From assembly GCA_027186245.1 (NCBI GenBank), contig CP114481.1, forward strand, positions 39,153,501 through 39,217,500: DNA of 64,000 nucleotides, written 5' to 3'. Origin of the DNA: Coriaria nepalensis. Its lineage: Eukaryota; Streptophyta; Magnoliopsida; Cucurbitales; Coriariaceae. The translations under genes and the position numbers were made by a program. Under the pieces are notes generated by a model. The model did not search any database. It had not been told where the DNA came from and worked only from the letters and a program-made list of their open reading frames with translations. Below, piece after piece: positions 1-14,190 of this stretch. Positions within the stretch are counted from its first letter, which is position 1; each line of letters begins with the position of its first letter.

Positions 1-559
1 CAAGTTTTTTGCATAACTTGCAAATGATCAATGCAAGGAAAGTGTGCATTCGTTTAACCTTTAAATCATTTCAATGAGTCAATTCAAGTCAATAACTTAT
101 TTCAAAGCAAGTCGAACGAATTCAATTTTTGCACTACAAACACAAGTTTTGTGCATAACTTGCAAATGATCAATGCAAGGAAAGTGTGCATTCGTTTAAC
201 CTTAAAATCATTTCAATGAGTCATTTCAAGTCAATAACTTATTTCAAAGCAAGCCGAACAAATTCAATTTTTGCACTACAAACACAAGTTTTGTGCATAA
301 CTTGCAAATGATCAATGCAAGGAAAGTGTGCACTCGTTTAACCTTCAAATAATTTCAATGAGTCATTTCAAGTCAATAACTTATTTCAAAGCAAGTCGAA
401 CGAATTCAATTTTTGCACTACAGCCACAAGTTTTGTGCATAACTTCCAAATGATCATTGCAAGGAAAGTGTGCATTCGTTTAACCTTTAAATCATTTCAA
501 TTAGTCATTTCAAGTCAATAACTTATTTCAAAGCAAGTCGAACGAATTCTATTTTTTCA

Positions 560-1840
560 CTACAAACACAAGTTTTTTGCATAACTTGCAAATGATCAAT
601 GCAAGGAAAGTGTGCATTCGTTTAACCTTTAAATCATTTCAATGAGTCAATTCAAGTCAATAACTTATTTCAAAGCAAGTCGAACGAATTCAATTTTTGC
701 ACTACAAACACAAGTTTTGTGCATAACTTCCAAATGATCGTTGCAAGGAAAGTGTGCATTCGTTTAACCTTAAAATCATTTCAATGAGTCATTTCAAGTC
801 AATAACTTATTTCAAAGCAAGTCGAACGAATTAAATTTTTGCACTACAAACACAAGTTTTGTGCATAACTTGCAAATGATCATTGCAAGGAAAGTGTGCA
901 TTCGTTTAACCTTAAAATCATTTCAATGAGTCATTTCAAGTCAATAACTTATTTCAAAGCAAGTCGAACGAATTCAATTTTTGCACTACAAACACAAGTT
1001 TTGTGCATAACTTGCAAATGATCAATGCAAGGAAAGTGTGCATTCGTTTAACTTAAAATCATTTCAATGAGTCATTTCAAGTCAATGACTTATTTCAAAG
1101 CTAGTTGAACGAATTCTATTTTTTCACTACAAACACAAGTTTTGTGCATAACTTCCAAATGATCATTGCAAGGAAAGTGTGCATTCGTTTAACCTTAAAA
1201 TCATTTCAATGAGTCATTTCAAGTCAATAACTTATTTCAAAGCAAGTCGAACGAATTCTATTTTTTCACTACAAACAGAAGTTTTTTGCATAACTTGCAA
1301 ATGATCAATGCAAGGAAAGTGTGCATTCGTTTAACTTAAAATCATTTCAATGAGTCATTTCAAATCAATAATTTATTTCAAAGCAAGTCGAACGGATTCA
1401 ATTTTTGCACAACAAACACATGTTTTATGCATAACTTGGAAAATGATCAATGCAAGGAAAGTGTGCATTCGTTTAACCTTAAAATCATTTCAATGAGTCA
1501 TTTCAAGTCAATAACTTATTTCAAAGCAAGTCGAACAAATTCAATTTTTGCACTACAAACACAAGTTTTGTGCATAACTTGGAAATGATCAATGCAAGGA
1601 AAGTGTGCACTCGTTTAACCTTCAAATAATTTCAATGAGTCATTTGAAGTCAATAACTTATTTCAAAGCAAGTCGAACGAATTCAATTTTTGCACTACAG
1701 CCACAAGTTTTGTGCATAACTTCCAAATGATCATTGCAAGGAAAGTGTGCATTCGTTTAACCTTAAAATCATTTGAATGAGTCATTTCAAGTCAGTAACT
1801 TATTTCAAAGCAAGTCGAACGAATTCAATTTTTGCACTAC
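560..1840. repeat. Nine-monomer block, shortened copy of 5.1-6.5 kb
   Basis: Rare variants occur here in the same order as at about 5103-6525: gagtcaattcaag, gatcgttgc (736), gaattaaatttt, the 141-bp aacttaaaa unit, cagaagtttttt (1276), cttggaaaatg (1435), cagccacaag (1698) and catttgaatg. The offset is 4543 bp up to the aacttaaaa unit and 4685 bp after it. The difference is exactly 142 bp, so this copy lost (or the other gained) one whole monomer near 1.1 kb. Unequal exchange in register is the simplest explanation. Confidence 0.8.
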
Positions 1841-2289
1841 AAACACAAGTTTTGTGCATAACTTGCAAGTGATCAATGCAAGGAAAGTGTGCTTTCGTTT
1901 AACCTTAAAATCATTTCAATGAGTCATTTCAAGTCAATAACTTATTTCAAAGCAAGTCGAACGAATTAAATTTTTGCACTACAAACACAAGTTTTGTGCA
2001 TAACTTGCAAATGATCAATGCAAGGAAAGTGTGCATTCGTTTAACCTTAAAATCATTTCAATGAGTCATTTCAAGTCAATAACTTATTTCAAAGCAAGTC
2101 GAACAAATTCAATTTTTGCACTACAAACACAAGTTTTGTGCATAACTTGCAAATGATCAATGCAAGGAAAGTGTGCACTCGTTTAACCTTCAAATAATTT
2201 CAATGAGTCATTTCAAGTCAATAACTTATTTCAAAGCAAGTCGAACGAATTGAATTTTTGCACTACAGCCACAAGTTTTGTGCATAACT

Positions 2290-3993
2290 TCCAAATGATC
2301 ATTGCAAGGAAAGTGTGCATTCGTTTAACCTTAAAATCATTTCAATGAGTCATTTCAAGTCAATAACTTATTTCAAAGCAAGTCGAACGAATTCAATTTT
2401 TGCACTACAAACACAAGTTTTGTGCATAACTTGCAAGTGATCAATGCAAGGAAAGTGTGCGTTCGTTTAACCTTAAAATCATTTCAATGAGTCATTTCAA
2501 GTCAATAACTTATTTCAAAGCAAGTCGAACGAATTCAATTTTTGCACTACAAACAGAAGTTTTTTGCATTACTTCCAAATGATCATTGCAAGGAAAGTGT
2601 GCATTCGTTTAACCTTAAAATCATTTCAATGAGTCATTTCAAGTCAATAACTTATTTCAAAGCAAGTCGAACGAATTCTATTTTTTCACTCCAAACACAA
2701 GTTTTTTGCATAACTTGCAAATGATCAATGCAAGGAAAGTGTGCATTCGTTTAACCTTTAAATCAGTTCAATTAGTCATTTCAAGTCAATAACTTATTTC
2801 AAAGCAAGTCGAACGAATTCTATTTTTTCACTCCAAACACAAGTTTTTTGCATAACTTGCAAATGATCAATGCAAGGAAAGTGTGCATTCGTTTAACCTT
2901 TAAATCATTTCAATTAGTCATTTCAAGTCAATAACTTATTTCAAAGCAAGTCGAACGAATTCTTTTTTTTCACTCCAAACACAAGTTTTTTGCATAACTT
3001 GCAAATGATCAATGCAAGGAAAGTGTGCATTCGTTTAACCTTTAAATCATTTCAATGAGTCAATTCAAGTCAATAACTTATTTCAAAGCAAGTCGAACGA
3101 ATTCAATTTTTGCACTACAAACACAAGTTTTGTGCATAACTTCCAAATGATCATTGCAAGGAAAGTGTGCATTTGTTTAACCTTAAAATCATTTCAATGA
3201 GTCATTTCAAGTCAATAACTTATTTCAAAGCAAGTCGAACGAATTCAATTTTTGCACTACAAACACAAGTTTTGTGCATAACTTGCAAGTGATCAATGCA
3301 AGGAAAGTGTGCATTCGTTTAACCTTAAAATCATTTCAATGAGTCATTTCAAGTCAATAACTTATTTCAAAGCAAGTCGAACGAATTCAATTTTTGCACT
3401 ACAAACAGAAGTTTTTTGCATTACTTCCAAATGATCATTGCAAGGAAAGTGTGCATTCGTTTAAACTTAAAATCATTTCAATGAGTCATTTCAAGTCAAT
3501 AACTTATTTCAAAGCAAGTCGAACGAATTCTATTTTTTCACTCCAAACACAAGTTTTTTGCATAACTTGCAAATGATCAATGCAAAGAAAGTGTGCATTC
3601 GTTTAACCTTTAAATCCTTTCAATTAGTCATTTCAAGTCAATAACTTATTTCAAAGCAAGTCGAACGAATTCTATTTTTTCACTCCAAACACAAGTTTTT
3701 TGCATAACTTGCAAATGATCAATGCAAGGAAAGTGTGCATTCGTTTAACCTTTAAATCATTTTAATTAGTCATTTCAAGTCAATAACTTATTTCAAAGCA
3801 AGTCGAACGAATTCTATTTTTTCACTCCAAACACAAGTTTTTTGCATAACTTGCAAATGATCAATGCAAGGAAAGTGTGCATTCGTTTAACCATTAAATC
3901 ATTTCAATGAGTCAATTCAAGTCAATAACTTATTTCAAAGCAAGTCGAACGAATTCTATTTTTTCACTCCAAACACAAGTTTTTTGCATAACT
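2290..3993. repeat. Six-monomer HOR, 852 bp, two copies
   Basis: Two adjacent copies of an 852-bp (6 x 142) unit lie at about 2290-3141 and 3142-3993. The marker cagaagttttttgcattac recurs at about 2552 and 3404, exactly 852 bp apart. The last part of each copy is a run of nearly identical monomers carrying ctccaaacacaag and cctttaaatc, so a 142-bp tandem amplification is nested in the hexamer. Copies differ by scattered single bases, such as aaacttaa for aaccttaa near 3460. Confidence 0.8.
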
Positions 3994-4974
3994 TGCAAAT
4001 GATCAATGCAAGGAAAGTGTGCATTCGTTTAACCATTAAATAATTTCAATGAGTCATTTCAAGTCAGTAACTTATTTCAAAGCAAGTCGAACGAATTCAA
4101 TTTTTGCACTACAAACACAAGTTTGGTGCATAACTTGTAAATGATCATTGCAAGGAAAGTGTGCATTCGTTTAACCTTAAAATCATTTCAATGAGTCATT
4201 TCAAGTCAATAACTTATTTCAAAGCTAGTCGAACGAATTCAATTTTTTCACTACAAACACAAGTTTTTTGCATAACTTGCAAATGATCAATGCAAGGAAA
4301 GTGTGCATTCATTTAACCTTTAAATCATTTCAATGAGTCAATTCAAGTCAATAACTTATTTCAAAGCAAGTCGAACGAATTCAATTTTTGCACTACAAAC
4401 ACAAGTTTTGTGCATAACTTCCAAATGATCGTTGCAAGGAAAGTGTGCATTCGTTTAACCTTAAAATCATTTCAATGAGTCATTTCAAGTCAATAACTTA
4501 TTTCAAAGCAAGTCGAACGAATTCAATTTTTGCACTACAGCCACAAGTTTTGTGCATAACTTCCAAATGATCATTGCAAGGAAAGTGTGCTTTCGTTTAA
4601 CCTTAAAATCATTTCAATGAGTCATTTCAAGTCAATAACTTATTTCAAAGCAAGTCGAACGAATTCAATTTTTGCACTACAAACACAAGTTTTGTGCATA
4701 ACTTCCAAATGATCATTGCAAGGAAAGTGTGCATTCGTTTAACCTTAAAATCATTTCAATGCGTCATTTCAAGTCAATAAGTTATTTCAAAGCAAGTCGA
4801 ACGAATTCTATTTTTGCTGTACAAACACAAGTTTTGTGCATAACTTGCAAGTGATCAATGCAAGGAAAGTGTGCATTCGTTTAACCTTAAAATCATTTCA
4901 ATGAGTCATTTCAAGTCAATAACTTATTTCAAAGCAAGTCGAACGAATTAAATTTTTGCACTACAAACACAAGT

Positions 4975-7941
4975 TTTGTGCATAACTTGTAAATGATCAT
5001 TGCAAGGAAAGGGTGCATTCGTTTAACCTTAAAATCATTTCAATGAGTCATTTCAAGTCAATAACTTATTTCAAAGCTAGTCGAACGAATTCAATTTTTT
5101 CACTACAAACACAAGTTTTTTGCATAACTTGCAAATGATCAATGCAAGGAAAGTGTGCATTCATTTAACCTTTAAATCATTTCAATGAGTCAATTCAAGT
5201 CAATAACTTATTTCAAAGCAAGTCGAACGAATTCAATTTTTGCACTACAAACACAAGTTTTGTGCATAACTTCCAAATGATCGTTGCAAGGAAAGTGTGC
5301 ATTCGTTTAACCTTAAAATCATTTCAATGAGTCATTTCAAGTTAATAACTTATTTCAAAGCAAGTCGAACGAATTAAATTTTTGCACTACAAACACAAGT
5401 TTTGTGCATAACTTGCAAATGATCATTGCAAGGAAAGTGTGCATTCGTTTAACCTTAAAATCATTTCAATGAGTCATTTCAAGTCAATAACTTATTTCAA
5501 AGCAAGTCGAACGAATTCAATTTTTGCACTACAAACACAAGTTTTGTGCATAACTTGCAAATGATCAATGCAAGGAAAGTGTGCATTCGTTTAACTTAAA
5601 ATCATTTCAATGAGTCATTTCAAGTCAATGACTTATTTCAAAGCAAGTTGAACGAATTCTATTTTTTCACTACAAACACAAGTTTTGTGCATAACTTGCA
5701 AATGATCAATGCAAGGAAAGTGTGCATTCGTTTAACCTTAAAATCATTTCAATGAGTCATTTCAAGTCAATAACTTATTTCAAAGCAAGTCGAACGAATT
5801 CAATTTTTGCACTACAAACACAAGTTTTGTGCATAACTTCCAAATGATCATTGCAAGGAAAGTGTGCATTCGTTTAACCTTAAAATCATTTCAATGAGTC
5901 ATTTCAAGTCAATAACTTATTTCAAAGCAAGTCGAACGAATTCTATTTTTTCACTACAAACAGAAGTTTTTTGCATAACTTGCAAATGATCAATGCAAGG
6001 AAAGTGTGCATTCGTTTAACTTAAAATCATTTCAATGAGTCATTTCAAATCAATAATTTATTTCAAAGCAAGTCGAACGGATTCAATTTTTGCACAACAA
6101 ACACATGTTTTATGCATAACTTGGAAAATGATCAATGCAAGGAAAGTGTGCATTCGTTTAACCTTAAAATCATTTCAATGAGTCATTTCAAGTCAATAAC
6201 TTATTTCAAAGCAAGTCGAACAAATTCAATTTTTGCACTACAAACACAAGTTTTGTGCATAACTTGCAAATGATCAATGCAAGGAAAGTGTGCACTCGTT
6301 TAACCTTCAAATAATTTCAATGAGTCATTTCAAGTCAATAACTTATTTCAAAGCAAGCCGAACGAATTCAATTTTTGCACTACAGCCACAAGTTTTGTGC
6401 ATAACTTCCAAATGGTCATTGCAAGGAAAGTGTGCATTCGTTTAACCTTAAAATCATTTGAATGAGTCATTTCAAGTCAGTAACTTATTTCAAAGCAAGT
6501 CGAACGAATTCAATTTTTGCACTACAAACACAAGTTTGGTGCATAACTTGTAAATGATCATTGCAAGGAAAGTGTGCATTCGTTTAACCTTAAAATCATT
6601 TCAATGAGTCATTTCAAGTCAATAACTTATTTCAAAGCTAGTCGAACGAATTCTATTTTTTCACTACAAACACAAGTTTTTTGCATAACTTGCAAATGAT
6701 CAATGCAAGGAAAGTGTGCATTCATTTAACCTTTAAATCATTTCAATGAGTCAATTCAAGTTAATAACTTATTTGAAAGCAAGTCGAACGAATTCAATTT
6801 TTGCACTACAAACACAAGTTTTGTGCATAACTTCCAAATGATCGTTGCAAGGAAAGTGTGCATTCATTTAACCATAAAATCATTTCAATGAGTCATTTCA
6901 AGTTAATAACTTATTTCAAAGCAAGTCGAACGAATTAAATTTTTGCACTACAAACACAAGTTTTGTGCATAACTTGCAAATGATCATTGCAAGGAAAGTG
7001 TGCATTCGTTTAACCTTAAAATCATTTCAATGAGTCATTTCAAGTCAATAACTTATTTCAAAGCAAGTCGAACGAATTCAATTTTTGCACTACAAACACA
7101 AGTTTTGTGCATAACTTGCAAATGATCAATGCAAGGAAAGTGTGCATTCGTTTAACTTAAAATCATTTCAATGAGTCATTTCAAGTCAATGACTTATTTC
7201 AAAGCAAGTTGAACGAATTCTATTTTTTCACTACAAACACAAGTTTTGTGCATAACTTGCAAATGATCAATGCAAGGAAAGTGTGCATTCGTTTAACCTT
7301 AAAATCATTTCAATGAGTCATTTCAAGTCAATAACTTATTTCAAAGCAAGTCGAACGAATTCAATTTTTGCACTACAAACACAAGTTTTGTGCATAACTT
7401 CCAAATGATCATTGCAAGGAAAGTGTGCATTCGTTTAACCTTAAAATCATTTCAATGAGTCATTTCAAGTCAATAACTTATTTCAAAGCAAGTCGAACGA
7501 ATTCTATTTTTTCACTACAAACAGAAGTTTTTTGCATAACTTGCAAATGATCAATGCAAGGAAAGTGTGCATTCGTTTAACTTAAAATCATTTCAATGAG
7601 TCATTTCAAATCAATAATTTATTTCAAAGCAAGTCGAACGGATTCAATTTTTGCACAACAAACACATGTTTTATGCATAACTTGGAAAATGATCAATGCA
7701 AGGAAAGTGTGCATTCGTTTAACCTTAAAATCATTTCAATGAGTCATTTCAAGTCAATAACTTATTTCAAAGCAAGTCGAACAAATTCAATTTTTGCACT
7801 ACAAACACAAGTTTTGTGAATAACTTGCAAATGATCAATGCAAGGAAAGTGTGCACTCGTTTAACCTTCAAATAATTTCAATGAGTCATTTCAAGTCAAT
7901 AACTTATTTCAAAGCAAGCCGAACGAATTCAATTTTTGCAC
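4975..7941. repeat. Eleven-monomer HOR, 1561 bp, two copies
   Basis: The offset of 1561 bp (11 x 142 - 1) is fixed by cttgtaaatg (4986 and 6547), gatcgttgc (5279 and 6840) and cttggaaaatg (6120 and 7681). Conservation runs from about 4975 to 6380 against 6536 to 7941, and beyond that the two phases diverge. The single-base deficit per period is the net of two aacttaaaa (-1) units and one cttggaaaatg (+1) unit. An earlier relative lies at 560-1840. A six-monomer offset (852 bp) also links about 4130-4510 to 4982-5362, so the left end was itself duplicated. Confidence 0.8.
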
Positions 7942-10005
7942 TACAAACACAAGTTTTGTGCATAACTTCCAAATGATCATTGCAAGGAAAGTGTGCATTC
8001 GTTTAACCTTAAAATCATTTCAATGAGTCATTTCAAGTCAATAACTTATTTCAAAGCAAGTCGAACAAATTCAATTTTTGCACTACAAACACAAGTTTTG
8101 TGCATAACTTGCAAATGATCAATGCAAGGAAAGTGTGCACTCGTTTAACCTTAAAATAATTTCAATGAGTCATTTCAAGTCAATAACTTATTTCAAAGCA
8201 AGTCGAACGAATTCAATTTTTGCACTACAGCCACAAGTTTTGTGCATAACTTCCAAATGATCATTGCAAGGAAAGTGTGCATTCGTTTAACCTTAAAATC
8301 ATTTCAATGAGTCATTTCAAGTCAATAACTTATTTCAAAGCAAGTCGAACGAATTCAATTTTTGCACTACAAACACAAGTTTTGTGCATAACTTCCAAAT
8401 GATCATTGCAAGGAAAGTGTGCATTCGTTTAACCTTAAAATCATTTCAATGAGTCATTTCAAGTCAATAACTTATTTCAAAGCAAGTCGAACGAATTCTA
8501 TTTTTTCACTACAAACAGAAGTTTTTTGCATAACTTGCAAATGATCAATGCAAGGAAAGTGTGCATTCGTTTAACTTAAAATCATTTCAATGAGTCATTT
8601 CAAATCAATAATTTATTTCAAAGCAAGTCGAACGGATTCAATTTTTGCACAACAAACACATGTTTTATGCATAACTTGGAAAATGATCAATGCAAGGAAA
8701 GTGTGCATTCGTTTAACCTTAAAATCATTTCAATGAGTCATTTCAAGTCAATAACTTATTTCAAAGCAAGTCGAACAAATTCAATTTTTGCACTACAAAC
8801 ACAAGTTTTGTGCATAACTTGCAAATGATCAATGCAAGGAAAGTGTGCACTCGTTTAACCTTCAAATAATTTCAATGAGTCATTTCAAGTCAATAACTTA
8901 TTTCAAAGCAAGCCGAACGAATTCAATTTTTGCACTACAAACACAAGTTTTGTGCATAACTTCCAAATGATCATTGCAAGGAAAGTGTGCATTCGTTTAA
9001 CCTTAAAATCATTTCAATGAGTCATTTCAAGTCAATAACTTATTTCAAAGCAAGTCGAACAAATTCAATTTTTGCACTACAAACACAAGTTTTGTGCATA
9101 ACTTGCAAATGATCAATGCAAGGAAAGTGTGCACTCGTTTAACCTTAAAATAATTTCAATGAGTCATTTCAAGTCAATAACTTATTTCAAAGCAAGTCGA
9201 ACGAATTCAATTTTTGCACTACAGCCACAAGTTTTGTGCATAACTTCCAAATGATCATTGCAAGGAAAGTGTGCATTCGTTTAACCTTAAAATCATTTCA
9301 ATGAGTCATTTCAAGTCAATAACTTATTTCAAAGCAAGTCGAACGAATTCAATTTTTGCACTACAAACACAAGTTTTGTGCATAACTTCCAAATGATCAT
9401 TGCAAGGAAAGTGTGCATTCGTTTAACCTTAAAATCATTTCAATGAGTCATTTCAAGTCAATAACTTATTTCAAAGCAAGTCGAACGAATTCTATTTTTT
9501 CACTACAAACAGAAGTTTTTTGCATAACTTGCAAATGATCAATGCAAGGAAAGTGTGCATTCGTTTAACTTAAAATCATTTCAATGAGTCATTTCAAATC
9601 AATAATTTATTTCAAAGCAAGTCGAACGGATTCAATTTTTGCACAACAAACACATGTTTTATGCATAACTTGGAAAATGATCAATGCAAGGAAAGTGTGC
9701 ATTCGTTTAACCTTAAAATCATTTCAATGAGTCATTTCAAGTCAATAACTTATTTCAAAGCAAGTCGAACAAATTCAATTTTTGCACTACAAACACAAGT
9801 TTTGTGCATAACTTGCAAATGATCAATGCAAGGAAAGTGTGCACTCGTTTAACCTTCAAATAATTTCAATGAGTCATTTCAAGTCAATAACTTATTTCAA
9901 AGCAAGTCGAACGAATTCAATTTTTGCACTACAAACACAAGTTTTGTGCATAACTTCCAAATGATCATTGCAAGGAAAGTGTGCATTCGTTTAACCTTAA
10001 AATCA
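7290..10005. repeat. Seven-monomer HOR, 994 bp, about 2.7 copies
   Basis: The marker cttggaaaatg recurs at 7681, 8675 and 9669, exactly 994 bp (7 x 142) apart. The order of variants between markers is nearly invariant: aacaaattc, gcactcg with cttcaaataa, gccgaacg, cttccaaatg, aacaaattc, cagccacaag, cagaagtttttt, then the acggattc unit. The period is an exact multiple of 142 because a 1-bp loss (aacttaaaa) and a 1-bp gain (ggaaaatg) lie in neighbouring monomers. This HOR overlaps the 3' copy of the 1561-bp unit, from which it probably arose. Confidence 0.85.
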
Positions 10006-13000
10006 TTTGAATGAGTCATTTCAAGTCAGTAACTTATTTCGAAGCAAGTCGAACGAATTCAATTTTTGCACTACAAACACAAGTTTGGTGCATAACTTGC
10101 AAGTGATCAATGCAAGGAAAGTGTGCTTTCGTTTAACCTTAAAATCATTTCAATGAGTCATTTCAAGTCAATAACTTATTTCAAAGCAAGTCGAACGAAT
10201 TCAATTTTTGCACTACAAACACAAGTTTTGTGCATAACTTGCAAATGATCAATGCAAGGAAAGTGTGCATTCGTTTAACCTTAAAATCATTTCAATGAGT
10301 CATTTCAAGTCAATAACTTATTTCAAAGCAAGTCGAACAAATTCAATTTTTGCACTACAAACACAAGTTTTGTGCATAACTTGCAAATGATCAATGCAAG
10401 GAAAGTGTGCACTCGTTTAACCTTAAAATAATTTCAATGAGTCATTTCAAGTCAATAACTTATTTCAAAGCAAGTCGAACGAATTCAATTTTTGCACTAC
10501 AGCCACAAGTTTTGTGCATAACTTCCAAATGATCATTGCAAGGAAAGTGTGCATTCGTTTAACCTTAAAATCATTTCAATGAGTCATTTCAAGTCAATAA
10601 CTTATTTCAAAGCAAGTCGAACGAATTCAATTTTTGCACTACAAACACAAGTTTTGTGCATAACTTCCAAATGATCATTGCAAGGAAAGTGTGCATTCGT
10701 TTAACCTTAAAATCATTTCAATGAGTCATTTCAAGTGAATAACTTATTTCAAAGCAAGTCGAACGAATTCTATTTTTTCACTCCAAACAGAAGTTTTTTG
10801 CATAACTTGCAAATGATCAATGCAAGGAAAGTGTGCATTCGTTTAACCTTAAAATCATTTCAATGAGTCATTTCAAGTCAATAACTTATTTCAAAGCAAG
10901 TCGAACAAATTCAATTTTTGCACTACAAACACAAGTTTTGTGCATAACTTGCAAATGATCAATGCAAGGAAAGTGTGCATTCGTTTAACCTTAAAATCAT
11001 TTCAATGAGTCATTTCAAGTCAATAACTTATTTCAAAGCAAGTCGAACAAATTCAATTTTTGCACTACAAACACAAGTTTTGTGCATAACTTGCAAATGA
11101 TCAATGCAAGGAAAGTGTGCACTCGTTTAACCTTAAAATAATTTCAATGAGTCATTTCAAGTCAATAACTTATTTCAAAGCAAGTCGAACGAATTCAATT
11201 TTTGCACTACAGCCACAAGTTTTGTGCATAACTTCCAAATGATCATTGCAAGGAAAGTGTGCATTCGTTTAACCTTAAAATCATTTCAATGAGTCATTTC
11301 AAGTCAGTAACTTATTTCGAAGCAAGTCGAACGAATTCAATTTTTGCACTACAAACACAAGTTTGGTGCATAACTTGCAAGTGATCAATGCAAGGAAAGT
11401 GTGCTTTCGTTTAACCTTAAAATCATTTCAATGAGTCATTTCAAGTCAATAACTTATTTCAAAGCAAGTCGAACGAATTCAATTTTTGCACTACAAACAC
11501 AAGTTTTGTGCATAACTTGCAAATGATCAATGCAAGGAAAGTGTGCATTCGTTTAACCTTAAAATCATTTCAATGAGTCATTTCAAGTCAATAACTTATT
11601 TCAAAGCAAGTCGAACAAATTCAATTTTTGCACTACAAACACAAGTTTTGTGCATAACTTGCAAATGATCAATGCAAGGAAAGTGTGCACTCGTTTAACC
11701 TTCAAATAATTTCAATGAGTCATTTCAAGTCAATAACTTATTTCAAAGCAAGTCGAACGAATTCAATTTTTGCACTACAAACACAAGTTTTGTGCATAAC
11801 TTCCAAATGATCATTGCAAGGAAAGTGTGCATTCGTTTAACCTTAAAATCATTTGAATGAGTCATTTCAAGTCAGTAACTTATTTCGAAGCAAGTCGAAC
11901 GAATTCAATTTTTGCACTACAAACACAAGTTTTGTGCATAACTTGCAAATGATCAATGCAAGGAAAGTGTGCACTCGTTTAACCTTAAAATAATTTCAAT
12001 GAGTCATTTCAAGTCAATAACTTATTTCAAAGCAAGTCGAACGAATTCAATTTTTGCACTACAGCCACAAGTTTTGTGCATAACTTCCAAATGATCATTG
12101 CAAGGAAAGTGTGCATTCGTTTAACCTTAAAATCATTTCAATGAGTCATTTCAAGTCAATAACTTATTTCAAAGCAAGTCGAACGAATTCAATTTTTGCA
12201 CTACAAACACAAGTTTTGTGCATAACTTCCAAATGATCATTGCAAGGAAAGTGTGCATTCGTTTAACCTTAAAATCATTTGAATGAGTCATTTCAAGTCA
12301 GTAACTTATTTCGAAGCAAGTCGAACGAATTCAATTTTTGCACTACAAACACAAGTTTGGTGCATAACTTGCAAGTGATCAATGCAAGGAAAGTGTGCTT
12401 TCGTTTAACCTTAAAATCATTTCAATGAGTCATTTCAAGTCAATAACTTATTTCAAAGCAAGTCGAACGAATTCAATTTTTGCACTACAAACACAAGTTT
12501 TGTGCATAACTTGCAAATGATCAATGCAAGGAAAGTGTGCATTCGTTTAACCTTAAAATCATTTCAATGAGTCATTTCAAGTCAATAACTTATTTCAAAG
12601 CAAGTCGAACAAATTCAATTTTTGCACTACAAACACAAGTTTTGTGCATAACTTGCAAATGATCAATGCAAGGAAAGTGTGCACTCGTTTAACCTTAAAA
12701 TAATTTCAATGAGTCATTTCAAGTCAATAACTTATTTCAAAGCAAGTCGAACGAATTCAATTTTTGCACTACAGCCACAAGTTTTGTCCATAACTTCCAA
12801 ATGATCATTGCAAGGAAAGTGTGCATTCGTTTAACCTTAAAATCATTTCAATGAGTCATTTCAAGTCAATAACTTATTTCAAAGCAAGTCGAACGAATTC
12901 AATTTTTGCACTACAAACACAAGTTTTGTGCATAACTTCCAAATGATCATTGCAAGGAAAGTGTGCATTCGTTTAACCTTAAAATCATTTCAATGAGTCA

Positions 13001-14190
13001 TTTCAAGTGAATAACTTATTTCAAAGCAAGTCGAACGAATTCTATTTTTTCACTCCAAACAGAAGTTTTTTGCATAACTTGCAAATGATCAATGCAAGGA
13101 AAGTGTGCATTCGTTTAACCTTAAAATCATTTCAATGAGTCATTTCAAGTCAATAACTTATTTCAAAGCAAGTCGAACAAATTCAATTTTTGCACTACAA
13201 ACACAAGTTTTGTGCATAACTTGCAAATGATCAATGCAAGGAAAGTGTGCATTCGTTTAACCTTAAAATCATTTCAATGAGTCATTTCAAGTCAATAACT
13301 TATTTCAAAGCAAGTCGAACAAATTCAATTTTTGCACTACAAACACAAGTTTTGTGCATAACTTGCAAATGATCAATGCAAGGAAAGTGTGCACTCGTTT
13401 AACCTTAAAATAATTTCAATGAGTCATTTCAAGTCAATAACTTATTTCAAAGCAAGTCGAACGAATTCAATTTTTGCACTACAGCCACAAGTTTTGTGCA
13501 TAACTTCCAAATGATCATTGCAAGGAAAGTGTGCATTCGTTTAACCTTAAAATCATTTCAATGAGTCATTTCAAGTCAGTAACTTATTTCGAAGCAAGTC
13601 GAACGAATTCAATTTTTGCACTACAAACACAAGTTTGGTGCATAACTTGCAAGTGATCAATGCAAGGAAAGTGTGCTTTCGTTTAACCTTAAAATCATTT
13701 CAATGAGTCATTTCAAGTCAATAACTTATTTCAAAGCAAGTCGAACGAATTCAATTTTTGCACTACAAACACAAGTTTTGTGCATAACTTGCAAATGATC
13801 AATGCAAGGAAAGTGTGCATTCGTTTAACCTTAAAATCATTTCAATGAGTCATTTCAAGTCAATAACTTATTTCAAAGCAAGTCGAACAAATTCAATTTT
13901 TGCACTACAAACACAAGTTTTGTGCATAACTTGCAAATGATCAATGCAAGGAAAGTGTGCACTCGTTTAACCTTCAAATAATTTCAATGAGTCATTTCAA
14001 GTCAATAACTTATTTCAAAGCAAGTCGAACGAATTCAATTTTTGCACTACAAACACAAGTTTTGTGCATAACTTCCAAATGATCATTGCAAGGAAAGTGT
14101 GCATTCGTTTAACCTTAAAATCATTTGAATGAGTCATTTCAAGTCAGTAACTTATTTCGAAGCAAGTCGAACGAATTCAATTTTTGCACT
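9905..14190. repeat. Sixteen-monomer HOR, 2272 bp, about 1.9 copies
   Basis: The marker cttatttcga recurs at 10033, 11311 and 11879, then at 12305, 13583 and 14151. Each pair is exactly 2272 bp (16 x 142) apart, and the internal spacing of 1278 and 568 bp is preserved. The marker gtgaataac at 10735 and 13007 gives the same period. No net indel occurs in this stretch. A 13-monomer offset (1846 bp) links about 12190-13495 to 14036-15341, where the domain passes into the next HOR. Confidence 0.85.
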
